Shown: positions 9,141 to 17,877 of the stretch, one piece after another
Layout of the letters: each line of letters begins with the position of its first letter
How positions within the stretch are numbered: the first letter of the stretch is position 1
NCBI RefSeq assembly: GCF_030813915.1
Contig: NZ_JAUSUJ010000033.1
Location: forward strand, 1 to 64,000
Source of the DNA: Rhodoplanes tepidamans
Lineage (GTDB): Bacteria; Pseudomonadota; Alphaproteobacteria; Rhizobiales; Xanthobacteraceae
DNA: 64,000 bases
Reading direction: 5' to 3'
Made by a program: the position numbers and the translations under genes
The notes under the pieces: model-generated
Database searches by the model: none
What the model saw: only the letters and a program-made list of their open reading frames with translations
What the model was told of the DNA's origin: nothing

Positions 9141-9409
9141 GGGGCGGGATCCTCGGGAGCCTCGGTCGCGATGTCACGGGGAACGTGCACCGCTGCGGCC
9201 GCGGCCGCAGGCAAGGCCCGCGGCGACGAACCGGCAAGCAGAAAACTCTCATAAAAGATGCGTGATGGCCGTCTATCGAGCGTTAACGACGCGACCGCTC
9301 GCGTTGCGTAGAAACACAGAGGCTTAGGCGCTTCTTATAAGGTGGATTCGCTGATCCGGGGGATGCGCCTAGATCGAGCCGGCGAGGATGCATTCACCAG
9401 AGACGCACG

Positions 9410-9640
9410 AGGATGGCCTGGACGAGCCCCCTCGGCGCAAAGTTAGGAGTGAAGGCACCGCCTCTCGGTGGTCGTCGTCCGCGCAGGCGGACGACCCCGT
9501 ATCCACGGGCGTTCGCAGTTTCAGTCGAACTGCTGCGGCGTACCGGGTGCTCCGCCTTCGCGGAGCATGACCGAGGAAAGGCTTCGAACCTGAGCTCGGC
9601 GCCTTTGGGAACGAGCCCGGCCATGACAAAGAAAGACGGT
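9410..9640. repeat. Composite palindromic element, family B, copy 1
   Basis: About 230 bases with several hairpins (for example GTCGTCCGCGCAGGCGGACGAC, AGTTTCAGTCGAACT and GCTCCGCCTTCGCGGAGC). Blocks such as GACGAGCC..CTCGGCGC, CGCCTCTCGGTGGTCGTCGT and GGAGCATGACCGAGGAAAGG have counterparts in the same order at 55741-56040. The surrounding stretch 9141-9763 has no recognisable gene apart from this element. Confidence 0.7.
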
Positions 9641-9763
9641 CGTCGCCGAGAATGCCGACGTCACCCGGCGACGCGAGGCGTCCGCCGGGTCACGGTCGTT
9701 ATCACGATCCCTCCGGGAAGAGCTGATGGGGCCCTCCCCGGAGGGCGCGCCCACGCGACGCCC

Positions 9764-9883
9764 TTACGAGCGGCGCGTGGCGACGCGGCGGGCCGGGCTG
9801 CCGCGCAGGATCAGATAGAAGACGACGCCGAAGGACATCAGCGGGAGCAGGATCGGGGCGGCGACGGTGATGGAGTCGAACAT
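9764..9883 (-). CDS. Small single-helix membrane protein (39 aa), unknown function
   Basis: A 39-residue protein starting at ATG 9883, preceded on its strand by AGGAG at a good distance. It reads MFDSITVAAPILLPLMSFGV, continues with FYLILRG, and ends in a basic tail with several arginines, a pattern of one transmembrane helix with a positively charged cytoplasmic end. It lies 120 bases downstream of the hydrolase gene on the same strand. The ribosome-binding site, helix and basic tail together make translation likely. I do not recognise the family. Confidence 0.6.
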   Translation of the reverse strand: MFDSITVAAPILLPLMSFGVVFYLILRGSPARRVATRRS

Positions 9884-10005
9884 CGGTGGTCTCCTGTTCG
9901 GTTCGATACCGTGGTTACGGCGGCGTCTCCGGCGCGGATCACGTCGCGCGCGCCTTGGTGCTGCGACGTCCCGCCGCGCGACAGGTCGAGCTCGCCCGCC
10001 TTTTC

Positions 10006-10971
10006 TCACGCCGCCGCGGCGAGCCAGTCGCACACCGCCGCCGGCATCGCGTGCACGTGGCCCGGGAAGGCGCCGGTCGCGAAGCCGACATGGCCGCCCT
10101 CCGCGGGCTGCCACAGCGTCACGTGCGGGCCGACCGCGTCGCGGGTCGGCAGCGACCAGCCGGGCACGAAGGGATCGTTGCGGGCGTTGAGCACCAGGGT
10201 CGGCACCCGGATCGTGTTGAGATGCGGCTTCGCCGAGGCGCGCCGCCAGTAGTCGTCGACGCCCGAAAAGCCGTGCAGCGGCGCCGTGAAACAGTCGTCG
10301 AAGTCGCGCAGCATGCGAGCGGCGACGAGACGCTCGCGGTCGAACAGGCCGGGATGACGGGCGAGCGCCGCGAGCGCGCGAGGCTTCATGCTGCGCAGGA
10401 ACATGCGCGCATAGACGAGCCGGTTGAAGCCGCGGTCGATCGCCGCCCCGGCCGCGGCGAGATCGAGCGGCGCCGACACGGCTGCCACCGCCCGCACCAC
10501 CGTCGCCGCGCTGTTCCCCGCCTCCTCGGCGAAGCGCAGCAGCGCATTGCCGCCGAGCGAGACGCCGGCGGCGAGCAGCGGCGCGCCGGCGGCGGCGCGC
10601 AGCCGGGATAGCATCCAGCCGATCTCCTCGAAGTCGCCGGAGTGATAGCTGCGCGGCGCCAGGTTCGGCTCGCCCGAGCAGCCGCGGAAATGCGGCACGC
10701 TGAACCGCCAGCCGCGCGCCCGCGCCGCGAGCGCGAAGGCCACCGCGTAGCGGCTCGCCGAGCTGCTCTCCAGCCCGTGGAAGAGCACCAGCCACGGCGC
10801 ATCGGGCGGGCCCGGCAGGTGATCGACGTCGACGAAGTCGCCGTCCGGCGTCGTCCAGCGCTCGCGCCGGTAGGCGGGCATCGCGTCGGCGCGCGGGGCG
10901 GAGAACAGCGCCGGCCAGATGGTCTGGGCATTGCCGCCGGGAAGCCACCAGGGCGCGCGGTGATTCATCAT
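10006..10971 (-). CDS. YheT-type alpha/beta hydrolase
   Basis: A 321-residue hydrolase of the YheT/COG0429 group. The family opening WWLPGGNAQTIWPALF is present, followed by LVLFHGLESSSASRYA (oxyanion region) and RGCSGEPNLAPRSYHSGD. The nucleophile elbow is GVSLGGNALLRF. A probable acid lies in NARNDPFVP and the catalytic histidine in EGGHVGF. Relatives include bacterial YheT and eukaryotic ABHD1/3 proteins; their bacterial substrate is unknown, with esterase or lipase activity assumed. No signal peptide. A small membrane-protein gene follows on the same strand. Confidence 0.92.
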   Translation of the reverse strand: MMNHRAPWWLPGGNAQTIWPALFSAPRADAMPAYRRERWTTPDGDFVDVDHLPGPPDAPWLVLFHGLESSSASRYAVAFALAARARGWRFSVPHFRGCSGEPNLAPRSYHSGDFEEIGWMLSRLRAAAGAPLLAAGVSLGGNALLRFAEEAGNSAATVVRAVAAVSAPLDLAAAGAAIDRGFNRLVYARMFLRSMKPRALAALARHPGLFDRERLVAARMLRDFDDCFTAPLHGFSGVDDYWRRASAKPHLNTIRVPTLVLNARNDPFVPGWSLPTRDAVGPHVTLWQPAEGGHVGFATGAFPGHVHAMPAAVCDWLAAAA

Positions 10972-11363
10972 CGCATCCGCCTTCGCTGACGATGTGCGGG
11001 GCTCGCGGTCCGCTCGTCGCGGCGCAAGCGGGGGCCCGGGGGCGGCTCCTCGTGTGGCACCTGGAGGCCCGCTCGCGCGGGACCGAGCGGAGACCGGTGC
11101 CTGTTCGACGGAGACGATTCAGGAGCGCACATTGCGGGCGCACTGTACGCCGCCGGACCCGTCGCGCAATCGAACGAGGCGCCGCGCCGCCCGCGACGAC
11201 ACCTCCTTCCGTCGCGGCCCGCAACTACGCGCTGAAATTTCCGGGGCGCAGGCGTATCGTCACCGGTGTCCACAGGTTGCGCCGCACGGACCGAAGGCCG
11301 CGCGGGGCGCCGAGCATCCGGCGCGGCGGCGCGGGCCGCCCGCCCGGCCTCCAGGGGGCTCCG
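10972..11363. other. Divergent intergenic region, no gene seen
   Basis: About 390 bases between the hydrolase gene (minus) and the dehydrogenase gene (plus). Uniformly GC-rich with many Arg-coding frames. No convincing coding region, hairpin terminator or known operator was found; it presumably holds both promoters. Confidence 0.4.
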
Positions 11364-12296
11364 TTGAAGATATCGGTCATCGGCATGGGCGCCGTCGGCA
11401 CCGAGGTGGTGGGGCATCTGCTCGCCTCCACCGCGGCGAGCGAGATCGTCGCGGTCGACCGCAACGCCGAGAAGGCGCAGGCGGAGATCTGGGACTTCGC
11501 CCACACCACCTCGTTCATCTACGCCAAGAACCCCCGGCTGATCGCCGGCGGCTGGCCCGAGACGGTGAACAGCGACATCGTGGTGATCACGGCCGGGGCC
11601 CAGCTCAAGCAGGGCGAGAGCCGCGACACGCTGGTGGAGGTCAATGCCGGCGTGATCCGCGAGCTGATCGCCCGGGTGGAGGCGACCTCGCCGGGCGCCA
11701 TCGTGCTGATGGTGACCAACCCGGTCGACGTGATGGCGCAGGTGGCGGTGGCGCACTCGTCGTTCCCGAAGGAGCGGGTGATCTCGCTCGGCACCATCGT
11801 CGACACGGCGCGCTTCATGCGCATCGTCTCCGACCATGTCGGCATCGATCCGAAGAACATCTTCGGCTACGTGCTCGGCGACCACAGCCACACCGGCTTC
11901 ATCCCGTGGAGCCTGTGCAACGTCTGCGGGATCGACGTCGAGGCCTATTGCGCGCTCAACGGCGTCGCGCCGATCGACCGCGCCGCGGTGCGGGCCCGGG
12001 TGCTGCAGATCGGCCTCGACATCTTCGCCGGCAAGGGCAACACCAATCACGGCATCGCCGCGAGCGTGTTCCGCATCGTCCGGGCGATCGCCGGCAACGA
12101 GCGCTCGGTGCTGCCGGTCGGCACCCTGCTGGAGGGCGAGTACGGCGTCGACGGCGCCGTGATGAGCGTGCCCTGCGTGATCGGCCGGCGCGGCGTGCAG
12201 AAGATCATCGCCTGCCGCTTCGACGCCGACGAGCAGGCGGCGTTCGAGACCTCGCACGCGCATGTGCGCGAGCTGATGACGCTGGCGGGGCTGTAG
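11364..12296 (+). CDS. LDH/MDH-superfamily NAD-dependent 2-hydroxyacid dehydrogenase
   Basis: A 310-residue protein starting at TTG 11364, the family-typical beginning (MKISVIGMGAVG) after a GGGGGCT stretch. The NAD-binding glycines are at 7-12 and the adenosine-ribose aspartate is Asp32. Catalytic residues of the lactate/malate dehydrogenase fold are in place: Arg87 (GESRDTL), Asp147 and Arg150 (VDTARFMR), and His174 (LGDHSHTG). The specificity position, Gln in lactate and Arg in malate dehydrogenases, appears as Leu81 in GAQLKQG. The enzyme may therefore favour a 2-hydroxyacid with a hydrophobic side chain, as in hydroxyisocaproate dehydrogenase (inference). Monocistronic. Confidence 0.9.
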   Translation: MKISVIGMGAVGTEVVGHLLASTAASEIVAVDRNAEKAQAEIWDFAHTTSFIYAKNPRLIAGGWPETVNSDIVVITAGAQLKQGESRDTLVEVNAGVIRELIARVEATSPGAIVLMVTNPVDVMAQVAVAHSSFPKERVISLGTIVDTARFMRIVSDHVGIDPKNIFGYVLGDHSHTGFIPWSLCNVCGIDVEAYCALNGVAPIDRAAVRARVLQIGLDIFAGKGNTNHGIAASVFRIVRAIAGNERSVLPVGTLLEGEYGVDGAVMSVPCVIGRRGVQKIIACRFDADEQAAFETSHAHVRELMTLAGL

Positions 12297-12337
12297 GGGC
12301 GGCGCGGAAGACCTGCAGACGTCGGCCGGGAGAGGCT

Positions 12338-12483
12338 CGTGTCCCGGACGCGGTGCGACGCACCGCGAGCCGGGACCCAGGGCGACAGGACGAGGCGGTC
12401 CGAGCCCCCTTGCCGCGCCGCCCCTGGGCCCCGGCTCTGCGGCGCATCAGGCCTGCGGCCTGACGCGCCTTGTCCGGGGCACG
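12338..12483. repeat. Dispersed GC-rich inverted repeat pair
   Basis: Two self-pairing modules of the kind scattered in Bradyrhizobium-like genomes. The first is near 12338-12382 (GTGTCCCGGACGCGGTGCG with CACCGCGAGCCGGGAC). The second is near 12421-12483 (CCTGGGCCCCGGCTCTGCGG ... TTGTCCGGGGCACG). Roughly inverse to each other, they occupy the gap between two convergent genes. No gene is seen here. Confidence 0.65.
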
Positions 12484-12563
12484 CGGAGTCCGGGCAAATG
12501 GAGTCCGGGAGCGTGGGCCTGGAGCCTGAATGCACTCCCACCCGCCGAGTCACGCACCCGCGC

Positions 12564-13637
12564 CTAGCCGTTGCTCTGCTCGAGGTGGCGGCGCAGGTCC
12601 TCGATCGAGTCGAAGCGCAGGGTGCCGTGCTCGAAGGCGGCGTCGATCGAGCCGTCGGTGTAGAGCGTGTAGCCCATCCCGTCGATGACGCCCGACTTCA
12701 GCACCGTGACCGGGGCGGGCTCCTCCTCGGCCGCGGCGGGCGGCTCCGGCGCCGGCCGGGCGAGCGGCGGCGGTGCCAGCGGCGGCGGCGGCGCGCGCTC
12801 GGCGCCACGCTCGGGGCCGCGATCCGAGCCGCGCTCCGGGCCACGGTCTGAACCGCGATCGAGGCCGCGCTCGGGCCGCTCGAAGGGCGGCGGCGCCGTC
12901 TCGGCGTGCGGCGCCTCGGCGTCGGAGCTGACGGTCTGGCGGCGGCGGGTCCAGGCGAAGAAGCGCTTGCGCTCGCCGCCCGGCAGCGGCTCGCCGAGCG
13001 GGTCGCGGGTCCAGTCGGGCTCGGGCGGCGCCGGCTCGGGGCCGGCCAGCGGCGGCGGGCCATCGCGCCGATCGGCCGCGGGGCGCGGCGCGCGCAGCGA
13101 GTCCGGCAGGCCGATGTCGCTGCCCGGCGGCGGCGCCACCACGGGCGGCCGCCAGCCCGGCGGCTCGCCGGCGGGCTCGAGATCGGCGCGGCGCAGCGGC
13201 GGCGGAGTCGGCGGCGCCCGCAGCGGCGGCTGCGGCGGCAGGTCGCCGCGCTCCGGCGGCTGCCCGGTCGGGGTCGGATAAGAGGGGCGCGACGGCGCGG
13301 CGCGCAGCCGCTCGGCCGCGACCGCGGCGGAGGGCGGCTCGGGCGGCGGCGCGAGCGGCGGCTCGACCGGGCGCGAGCGCGGCGCGGGCCGCTCGGCGGG
13401 CGCCGCGGCGGCGCCCAGGGCGGCGCCGGCGCCGGCGCCGAGCGCGGCGCGGATCGCGATCAGCTCGCGCAGCACGAAGGACAGGGCGATCAGCAGCAGG
13501 CCGGCCGAGACGGCGGTGGTGCCGGTCTCGATGAGCGTGTTGCCGATCCCGAACTCGTTGTAGGGAATCCCATAGGCCACGCAGCCCAGACCGACCACCG
13601 CCAGCAGCCCGCCGACCGACAACAGGACCACGACCAT
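12564..13637 (-). CDS. Two-helix membrane protein with long proline-rich linker, unknown function
   Basis: A 357-residue protein in three parts. Residues 1-60 hold two transmembrane helices (VVVLLSVGGLLAVVGLGCVA and TTAVSAGLLLIALSFVLREL). Residues 65-300 are a Pro/Ala/Arg-rich linker, including a run of RGSDRGPE-type tetrapeptide repeats at about 250-285. The last 50 residues form a compact domain (VTVLKSGVIDGMGYTLYTDG, then FEHGTLRFDSIEDLRRHLE). Such proteins recur as hypotheticals in Hyphomicrobiales; the C-terminal block is the conserved part. The small domain is probably cytoplasmic, tethered by the linker. No function is proposed. Confidence 0.8.
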   Translation of the reverse strand: MVVVLLSVGGLLAVVGLGCVAYGIPYNEFGIGNTLIETGTTAVSAGLLLIALSFVLRELIAIRAALGAGAGAALGAAAAPAERPAPRSRPVEPPLAPPPEPPSAAVAAERLRAAPSRPSYPTPTGQPPERGDLPPQPPLRAPPTPPPLRRADLEPAGEPPGWRPPVVAPPPGSDIGLPDSLRAPRPAADRRDGPPPLAGPEPAPPEPDWTRDPLGEPLPGGERKRFFAWTRRRQTVSSDAEAPHAETAPPPFERPERGLDRGSDRGPERGSDRGPERGAERAPPPPLAPPPLARPAPEPPAAAEEEPAPVTVLKSGVIDGMGYTLYTDGSIDAAFEHGTLRFDSIEDLRRHLEQSNG

Positions 13638-13999
13638 CGCTTCGCCCTCTACGCCAACCCGGAAGCACGGCCACGTCGCCGGCGCCGCCCGCGGCGGCCC
13701 CGTCTCGCCGGATTCGGCCGGACGGACGCCCGTCGGAAGAAACGCGAGCCACTCGTCCGGTTCCGCGCGGAGATTACCCAGGCCTTTGACGCATCACAAC
13801 CATTTTGGCGGCAGCGCTGTCATCTGGATGGCCCGCCCGGGGCTCCGGCGAGGTGGTCCCGCGCACGACCGGCGGCATCCTGGCACCAGGGCGAGGTTGC
13901 GCGGAGGTCCGGCGATCTCTACCTGAGAGGGGTCGGACGCCGTTCTCAAGACCCGAATGGTCACCCCCGATTCCATCCGAACCCTCGAGGAGCAACGCG
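13638..13999. other. Divergent intergenic region before sodB
   Basis: About 360 bases between a minus-strand membrane-protein gene and sodB. A somewhat AT-richer patch lies at 13778-13815 (includes TTTGACGCATCACAACC). No regulator site or gene could be recognised. Confidence 0.4.
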
Positions 14000-14602
14000 A
14001 TGTCGTTTTCGCTGCCGGATCTGCCCTACGCCCACGACGCGCTCGCGCCCTACATGTCGCGCGAGACGCTCGAGTATCACCACGACAAGCACCACGCCGC
14101 CTATGTGAACACGGGCAACACCCTGCTCAAGGGCAGCGAGTGGGAAGGCAAGTCGCTCGAGGAGGTCGTCAAGGGCTCGTTCGGCAAGAACCAGGGGCTC
14201 TTCAACAATGCCGGGCAGCACTACAACCACACGCATTTCTGGAAGTGGATGAAGCCCGGCGGCGGCGGCGACAAGATCCCGGGCGCGCTGGAGAAGGCGA
14301 TCGTCTCCGACCTCGGCTCGGTGGCCAAGATGAAGGAGGACTTCGTCCAGGCCGGCGTCACCCAGTTCGGCTCCGGCTGGGCCTGGCTCGCCGTCAAGGA
14401 CGGCAAGATCGTCGTCACCAAGACGCCGAACGGCGAGAGCCCGCTGGTGCACGGCGCCACCCCGATCCTCGGCTGCGACGTGTGGGAGCACTCCTACTAC
14501 ATCGACTACCGCAACCGCCGTCCCGACTACCTCAAGGCGTTCCTCGACAGCCTGGTGAACTGGGACTACGTGGCGGAGCTCTACGCCGCCGCTTCCAAGT
14601 GA
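14000..14602 (+). CDS. sodB: Superoxide dismutase, Fe-type
   Basis: A 200-residue cytoplasmic Fe/Mn superoxide dismutase, converting superoxide to peroxide and oxygen. The metal ligands are His27 (EYHHDKHH), His77 (QHYNHTHFW), Asp160 and His164 (GCDVWEHSYY). Gln73, immediately before HYNH, is the active-site glutamine position of iron enzymes. The place where manganese enzymes carry their own glutamine (after PN, before ESPL) is Gly145. The protein is thus most likely an iron enzyme, though cambialistic use cannot be excluded. ATG 14000 follows GAGGAGCAACGCG, a good ribosome-binding site. Monocistronic; no Fur box was evident to me. Confidence 0.97.
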   Translation: MSFSLPDLPYAHDALAPYMSRETLEYHHDKHHAAYVNTGNTLLKGSEWEGKSLEEVVKGSFGKNQGLFNNAGQHYNHTHFWKWMKPGGGGDKIPGALEKAIVSDLGSVAKMKEDFVQAGVTQFGSGWAWLAVKDGKIVVTKTPNGESPLVHGATPILGCDVWEHSYYIDYRNRRPDYLKAFLDSLVNWDYVAELYAAASK

Positions 14603-14640
14603 CCGTACGGATGTGAGATGATCCGGCGCCGGCCTCGCGG

Positions 14641-16386
14641 GTGACGCGAGCGCCGGCGCCGACGCATCCGGGCCTCGCGGCCGACGGATGGGTCGCCGTC
14701 CCGCCCGCCCCGAGCCCTCCCGATGCCGGCCCGCCGATGCCCGTCGTGATCTCCGACGCCCCCGTCCGCCGGGCCGGGCCCCGCGCCCTGCATCCGGCCG
14801 ACATCGCCGCCGTCGTCGTGCTGGTGGTGGTCTGCGCCGTCTCGCTCGCCACCTTCCGCGACTTCGGCATGGGCTGGGACGACTACGCCCACGCCGAGTA
14901 CGGCGGCCTGCTGCTCAGGCTCTACGGCTCCGGCTTCACCGACCGGCGCGCCCTCTCCTTCGTCAATCTCTACGCCTATGGCGGCGGCTTCGACATGCTG
15001 GCGGCGCTCGCCGCCAAGGTGCTGCCGTTCCCGATCTTCGAGACGCGCCGGCTGGTCGGCGCGATCATCGGCATCGCCGGCCTGGCGATGACCTGGCGGA
15101 TCGCCCGCCGGCTCGGCGGCCCGCTCGCCGGCTTCGTCGGCGTGGCGCTGCTCGCCACCTGCCCGCTCTATGTCGGGCACATGTTCATCAACCCGAAGGA
15201 CGTGCCGTTCGCGGTGGCGATGCTGGCCGCGACGCTCGGCTTTGTGCGCGCCTTCTCCGAGTATCCGCACCCGACCGTGCCGACCACGGCGCTGCTCGGC
15301 CTCGGCCTCGGCCTCTCCTTCGGCACGCGCGTGATGGGGGCGCTCGCCGCGGTGCCGACCGCCGCCGCCTTCCTGCTGATCGTCGTCGCCGAGGCGCGCC
15401 GCCAGGGCGTTCGCCCGGCGCTGTGGCGGGCCGGCGAGTTCCTGCTCCGCCTGCTGCCGGCCGTGGTCGTCGCCTACGCCCTGATGGCGCTGATCTGGCC
15501 GTGGTCGGTGGTGTCGCCGCTCAACCCGGTGAAGGCGCTGCTCTACTTCTCGCACTTCTTCGAGAAGCCGTGGCGCGAGCTGTTCGAGGGCGAGCTCCTG
15601 TGGGTCGTCGACATGCCGCGGCGCTACGTGCCGGAGCTGTTCGCGCTCACCACGCCCGAGATCTTCTGGGCGCTCGGCATCGCCGGCGTGGTCGCCGCGC
15701 TGGCCTCCGCGGCGCATGCCGACCGGCCGCTGAACCGGCGCGCCAGCCTGGTGTTCCTGGCCGTCTCGGTGGTGTTCCCGATCGCCTTCACGGTGCTGAC
15801 CCGGCCGGCCATGTACAACGGGCTGCGCCACTTCGTCTTCGTGCTGCCGCCCGCCGCCGTGCTGGGCGGGCTGGTCGGCGCGCTGCTGGCGAACCGGGTG
15901 GCGGCGAGCGAGGGACGCCGGACCGCGATCGCGGCGGCCGTGCTGGCCGTGACGCTCGCCCACCCGGTCGTCACGATGATCCGCATCCACCCGTACCAGT
16001 ACACGTATTTCAACGCGACCGCCGGCGGGCTGCAGGGCGCCGACGGCCGCTACATGCGCGACTACTGGGGCCTGTCGATGAAGCAGGCGTCGCTGGCGCT
16101 GCGCGACGTGCTCGCGGCGCGCGGCGAGCTGGCGACGCCGAAGCACAAGCGCCACATCGCGATCTGCGGGCCGCAGCGGCCGGTGCGGGTCGAGCTCGGC
16201 CGGAACTATCCGACCGACTGGCAGCCGCAGGGCGGCGAGTTCGCGATCTCGCTGAACGAGTTCTACTGCGCCAAGCTGGACGCGCCCGTGCTCGCCGAGG
16301 TGGTGCGCGACGGCGTCGTCTACGCGCGCGTCTACGACATCCGCGGCCGCACGATCGACACGCTGCTGACGCCGATGCCGCCGTGA
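14641..16386 (+). CDS. Polytopic GT-C type (family 39-like) glycosyltransferase
   Basis: About 581 residues if GTG 14641 is used; ATG 14737 is an equally plausible start, giving 549 residues. Neither has an obvious ribosome-binding site. The N-terminal helix (IAAVVVLVVVCAVSLATF) is followed by FRDFGMGWDDYAHAEYG, an acidic motif in the first loop like that of GT-C glycosyltransferases (PMT/ArnT type). About ten more hydrophobic segments follow, with HMFINPKDVPFAVAML and NGLRHFVFVLPPAAVLGG. The C-terminal 120 residues are probably extracytoplasmic. Transfer of a sugar from a lipid carrier is the family expectation; the acceptor is unknown. No related genes flank it. Confidence 0.75.
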   Translation: MTRAPAPTHPGLAADGWVAVPPAPSPPDAGPPMPVVISDAPVRRAGPRALHPADIAAVVVLVVVCAVSLATFRDFGMGWDDYAHAEYGGLLLRLYGSGFTDRRALSFVNLYAYGGGFDMLAALAAKVLPFPIFETRRLVGAIIGIAGLAMTWRIARRLGGPLAGFVGVALLATCPLYVGHMFINPKDVPFAVAMLAATLGFVRAFSEYPHPTVPTTALLGLGLGLSFGTRVMGALAAVPTAAAFLLIVVAEARRQGVRPALWRAGEFLLRLLPAVVVAYALMALIWPWSVVSPLNPVKALLYFSHFFEKPWRELFEGELLWVVDMPRRYVPELFALTTPEIFWALGIAGVVAALASAAHADRPLNRRASLVFLAVSVVFPIAFTVLTRPAMYNGLRHFVFVLPPAAVLGGLVGALLANRVAASEGRRTAIAAAVLAVTLAHPVVTMIRIHPYQYTYFNATAGGLQGADGRYMRDYWGLSMKQASLALRDVLAARGELATPKHKRHIAICGPQRPVRVELGRNYPTDWQPQGGEFAISLNEFYCAKLDAPVLAEVVRDGVVYARVYDIRGRTIDTLLTPMPP

Positions 16387-16476
16387 GCGGAGCGGACCCG
16401 CGGTCCCGCTCCCGGGCATGATCTTGCGCGCGGCGGCGATTTCGTCAGGATGTCGCATCCGCGAAGGGGAACGGCC

Positions 16477-17148
16477 ATGCCCGTGTTCGTGTTCGATGCC
16501 TACGGCACCCTGTTCGACGTCCATGCGGCGATCGCGCGCCATCGCGACGCGATCGGCCCCGAGGCCGACCGGCTCTCCGACCTGTGGCGCACCAAGCAGC
16601 TCGAATACACCTGGACGCTGTCGCTCGCGGGGCGCTTCGTCGACTTCTGGACGCTGACCGAGCGGGCGCTCGATTTCTCGCTCGCGCGGTTTCCGTCGGT
16701 GGACCCGGCGATGCGGCCGCGTCTCCTCGACGCCTACCGGGTGCTCGACGCCTATCCGGACGCGCGCGAGACGCTGCAGGCCCTGAAGGCCGCCGGCAAG
16801 CGCACCGCGATCCTGTCCAACGGCACGTTCCGCATGCTGGCGAGCGCGGTCGAGGCGGCCGGGCTCGGGCCCTGTCTCGACGCCGTGCTGTCGGTCGAGT
16901 CGGTCGGCGTCTACAAGCCGCGGCCGGAGGTCTACCGGCTGGTGATCGACACCTTCGCGGTGGCGCCGGCCGAGGTCGCGTTCGTCTCGTCGAACCGCTG
17001 GGACGTGATGGGCGCCGCCGCCTACGGCTTCCGCACCGCCTGGATCAACCGGGCCGGGCTGCCCGAGGAGTATCACGACCTCGCGCCGCGATGCGTCCTG
17101 ACGACGCTCGCCGAGCTGCCGGGACCGAGGATCGCCGACCCGGCCTGA
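16477..17148 (+). CDS. Type II haloacid dehalogenase (L-2-haloacid dehalogenase family)
   Basis: A 223-residue HAD-superfamily protein. The nucleophile is Asp7 in VFVFDAYGTLFD. The block LWRTKQLEYTWTLSL carries the arginine that binds the halide/carboxylate in type II dehalogenases. SNGTFRML gives motif II, YKPRPEVYRLVID the lysine motif III, and SSNRWDVMGAAAYGF motif IV; this order and the 220-residue length fit L-2-haloacid dehalogenases. Such enzymes hydrolyse 2-chloro acids to D-2-hydroxyacids, although many homologues have untested substrates. ATG 16477 follows AAGGGGAACGGCC. Convergent with lrgB. Confidence 0.92.
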   Translation: MPVFVFDAYGTLFDVHAAIARHRDAIGPEADRLSDLWRTKQLEYTWTLSLAGRFVDFWTLTERALDFSLARFPSVDPAMRPRLLDAYRVLDAYPDARETLQALKAAGKRTAILSNGTFRMLASAVEAAGLGPCLDAVLSVESVGVYKPRPEVYRLVIDTFAVAPAEVAFVSSNRWDVMGAAAYGFRTAWINRAGLPEEYHDLAPRCVLTTLAELPGPRIADPA

Positions 17149-17160
17149 CGGCCGGGTGCG

Positions 17161-17877
17161 TCACTTCAGCAGGAACGGCAGCAGTATCGGCACCAGCACG
17201 GCGGTCAGCAGGCCGTTGAGGCCGAGCGCGATGCCGGCGAAGGTGCCGGCCAGCGGATCGACCTGGAAGGCGCGCGCCGTGCCGATGCCGTGCGAGGCGA
17301 GGCCGGCCGCGAAGCCGCGCGCCGCGTAGTTCGTCAGGCCGAGCGCGTTCATCAGCGGCGTCACCACGATGGCGCCGACGATGCCGGTGAGGATCACCAG
17401 CACGGCCGTGAGGGCCGGATCGGCGCCGATCGCCTCGGCCGTGCCCATGGCGATCGGGGTCGTCGCGCTCTTCGGCGCCAGCGCCCGGGCCGTCGAGGCG
17501 TCGAGCCCGAAGGCGCGCGCGAGCAGCACGGCCGAGACGATCGCCGTCACCGAGCCGACGACCAGCGCCACCACCATGGGCACCAGCAGCCGCCGCACCT
17601 GCGGCAGGTAGCGCACCAGCGGCACGGCGAGCGCCACGGTGGCCGGGCCGAGCAGGAAATGAACGAACTGCGCCCCGGCGAAATAGGCCGGGAACGGCGT
17701 GCCGGTGACCACCAGCACGGCCGACACCATCAGGATGGCGATCAGCACCGGATTGGCGAGCGGCCGCCGGCCGCAGGCGACGAAGATCGCGTCCGCCGCC
17801 ACATAGGCGACGAGCGTGGTGGTGAGCCACAGCAGCGGCCCGCCGGAGAGATAGACCCAGAGATCGACGAGGCTCAC
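17161..17877 (-). CDS. lrgB: LrgB family membrane protein (antiholin-like partner / plastidal glycolate-type transporter)
   Basis: A 238-residue polytopic protein starting at GTG 17877. Its start overlaps the lrgA stop by four bases (GTGA), implying translational coupling. Family marks are FLLGPATVALAVPLV, the LAPKSATTPIAMG segment and GLASHGIGTARAFQVDP. LrgB/CidB proteins act with LrgA/CidA in control of murein hydrolase activity, and more recently in organic-acid (pyruvate, glycolate) transport; which role applies here is unknown. A GC-rich inverted repeat (ACCCGGCC-4-GGCCGGGT) lies between its stop and the convergent dehalogenase gene. Confidence 0.93.
   Translation of the reverse strand: MSLVDLWVYLSGGPLLWLTTTLVAYVAADAIFVACGRRPLANPVLIAILMVSAVLVVTGTPFPAYFAGAQFVHFLLGPATVALAVPLVRYLPQVRRLLVPMVVALVVGSVTAIVSAVLLARAFGLDASTARALAPKSATTPIAMGTAEAIGADPALTAVLVILTGIVGAIVVTPLMNALGLTNYAARGFAAGLASHGIGTARAFQVDPLAGTFAGIALGLNGLLTAVLVPILLPFLLK

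Noticed and set aside
6894-9254. A 786-codon plus-strand reading frame opposite the chemoreceptor gene
   Set aside because: It is a low-complexity, Arg/Gly/Leu-rich frame produced by GC-rich codon use on the other strand; the minus-strand protein has clear PAS and MCP domains.
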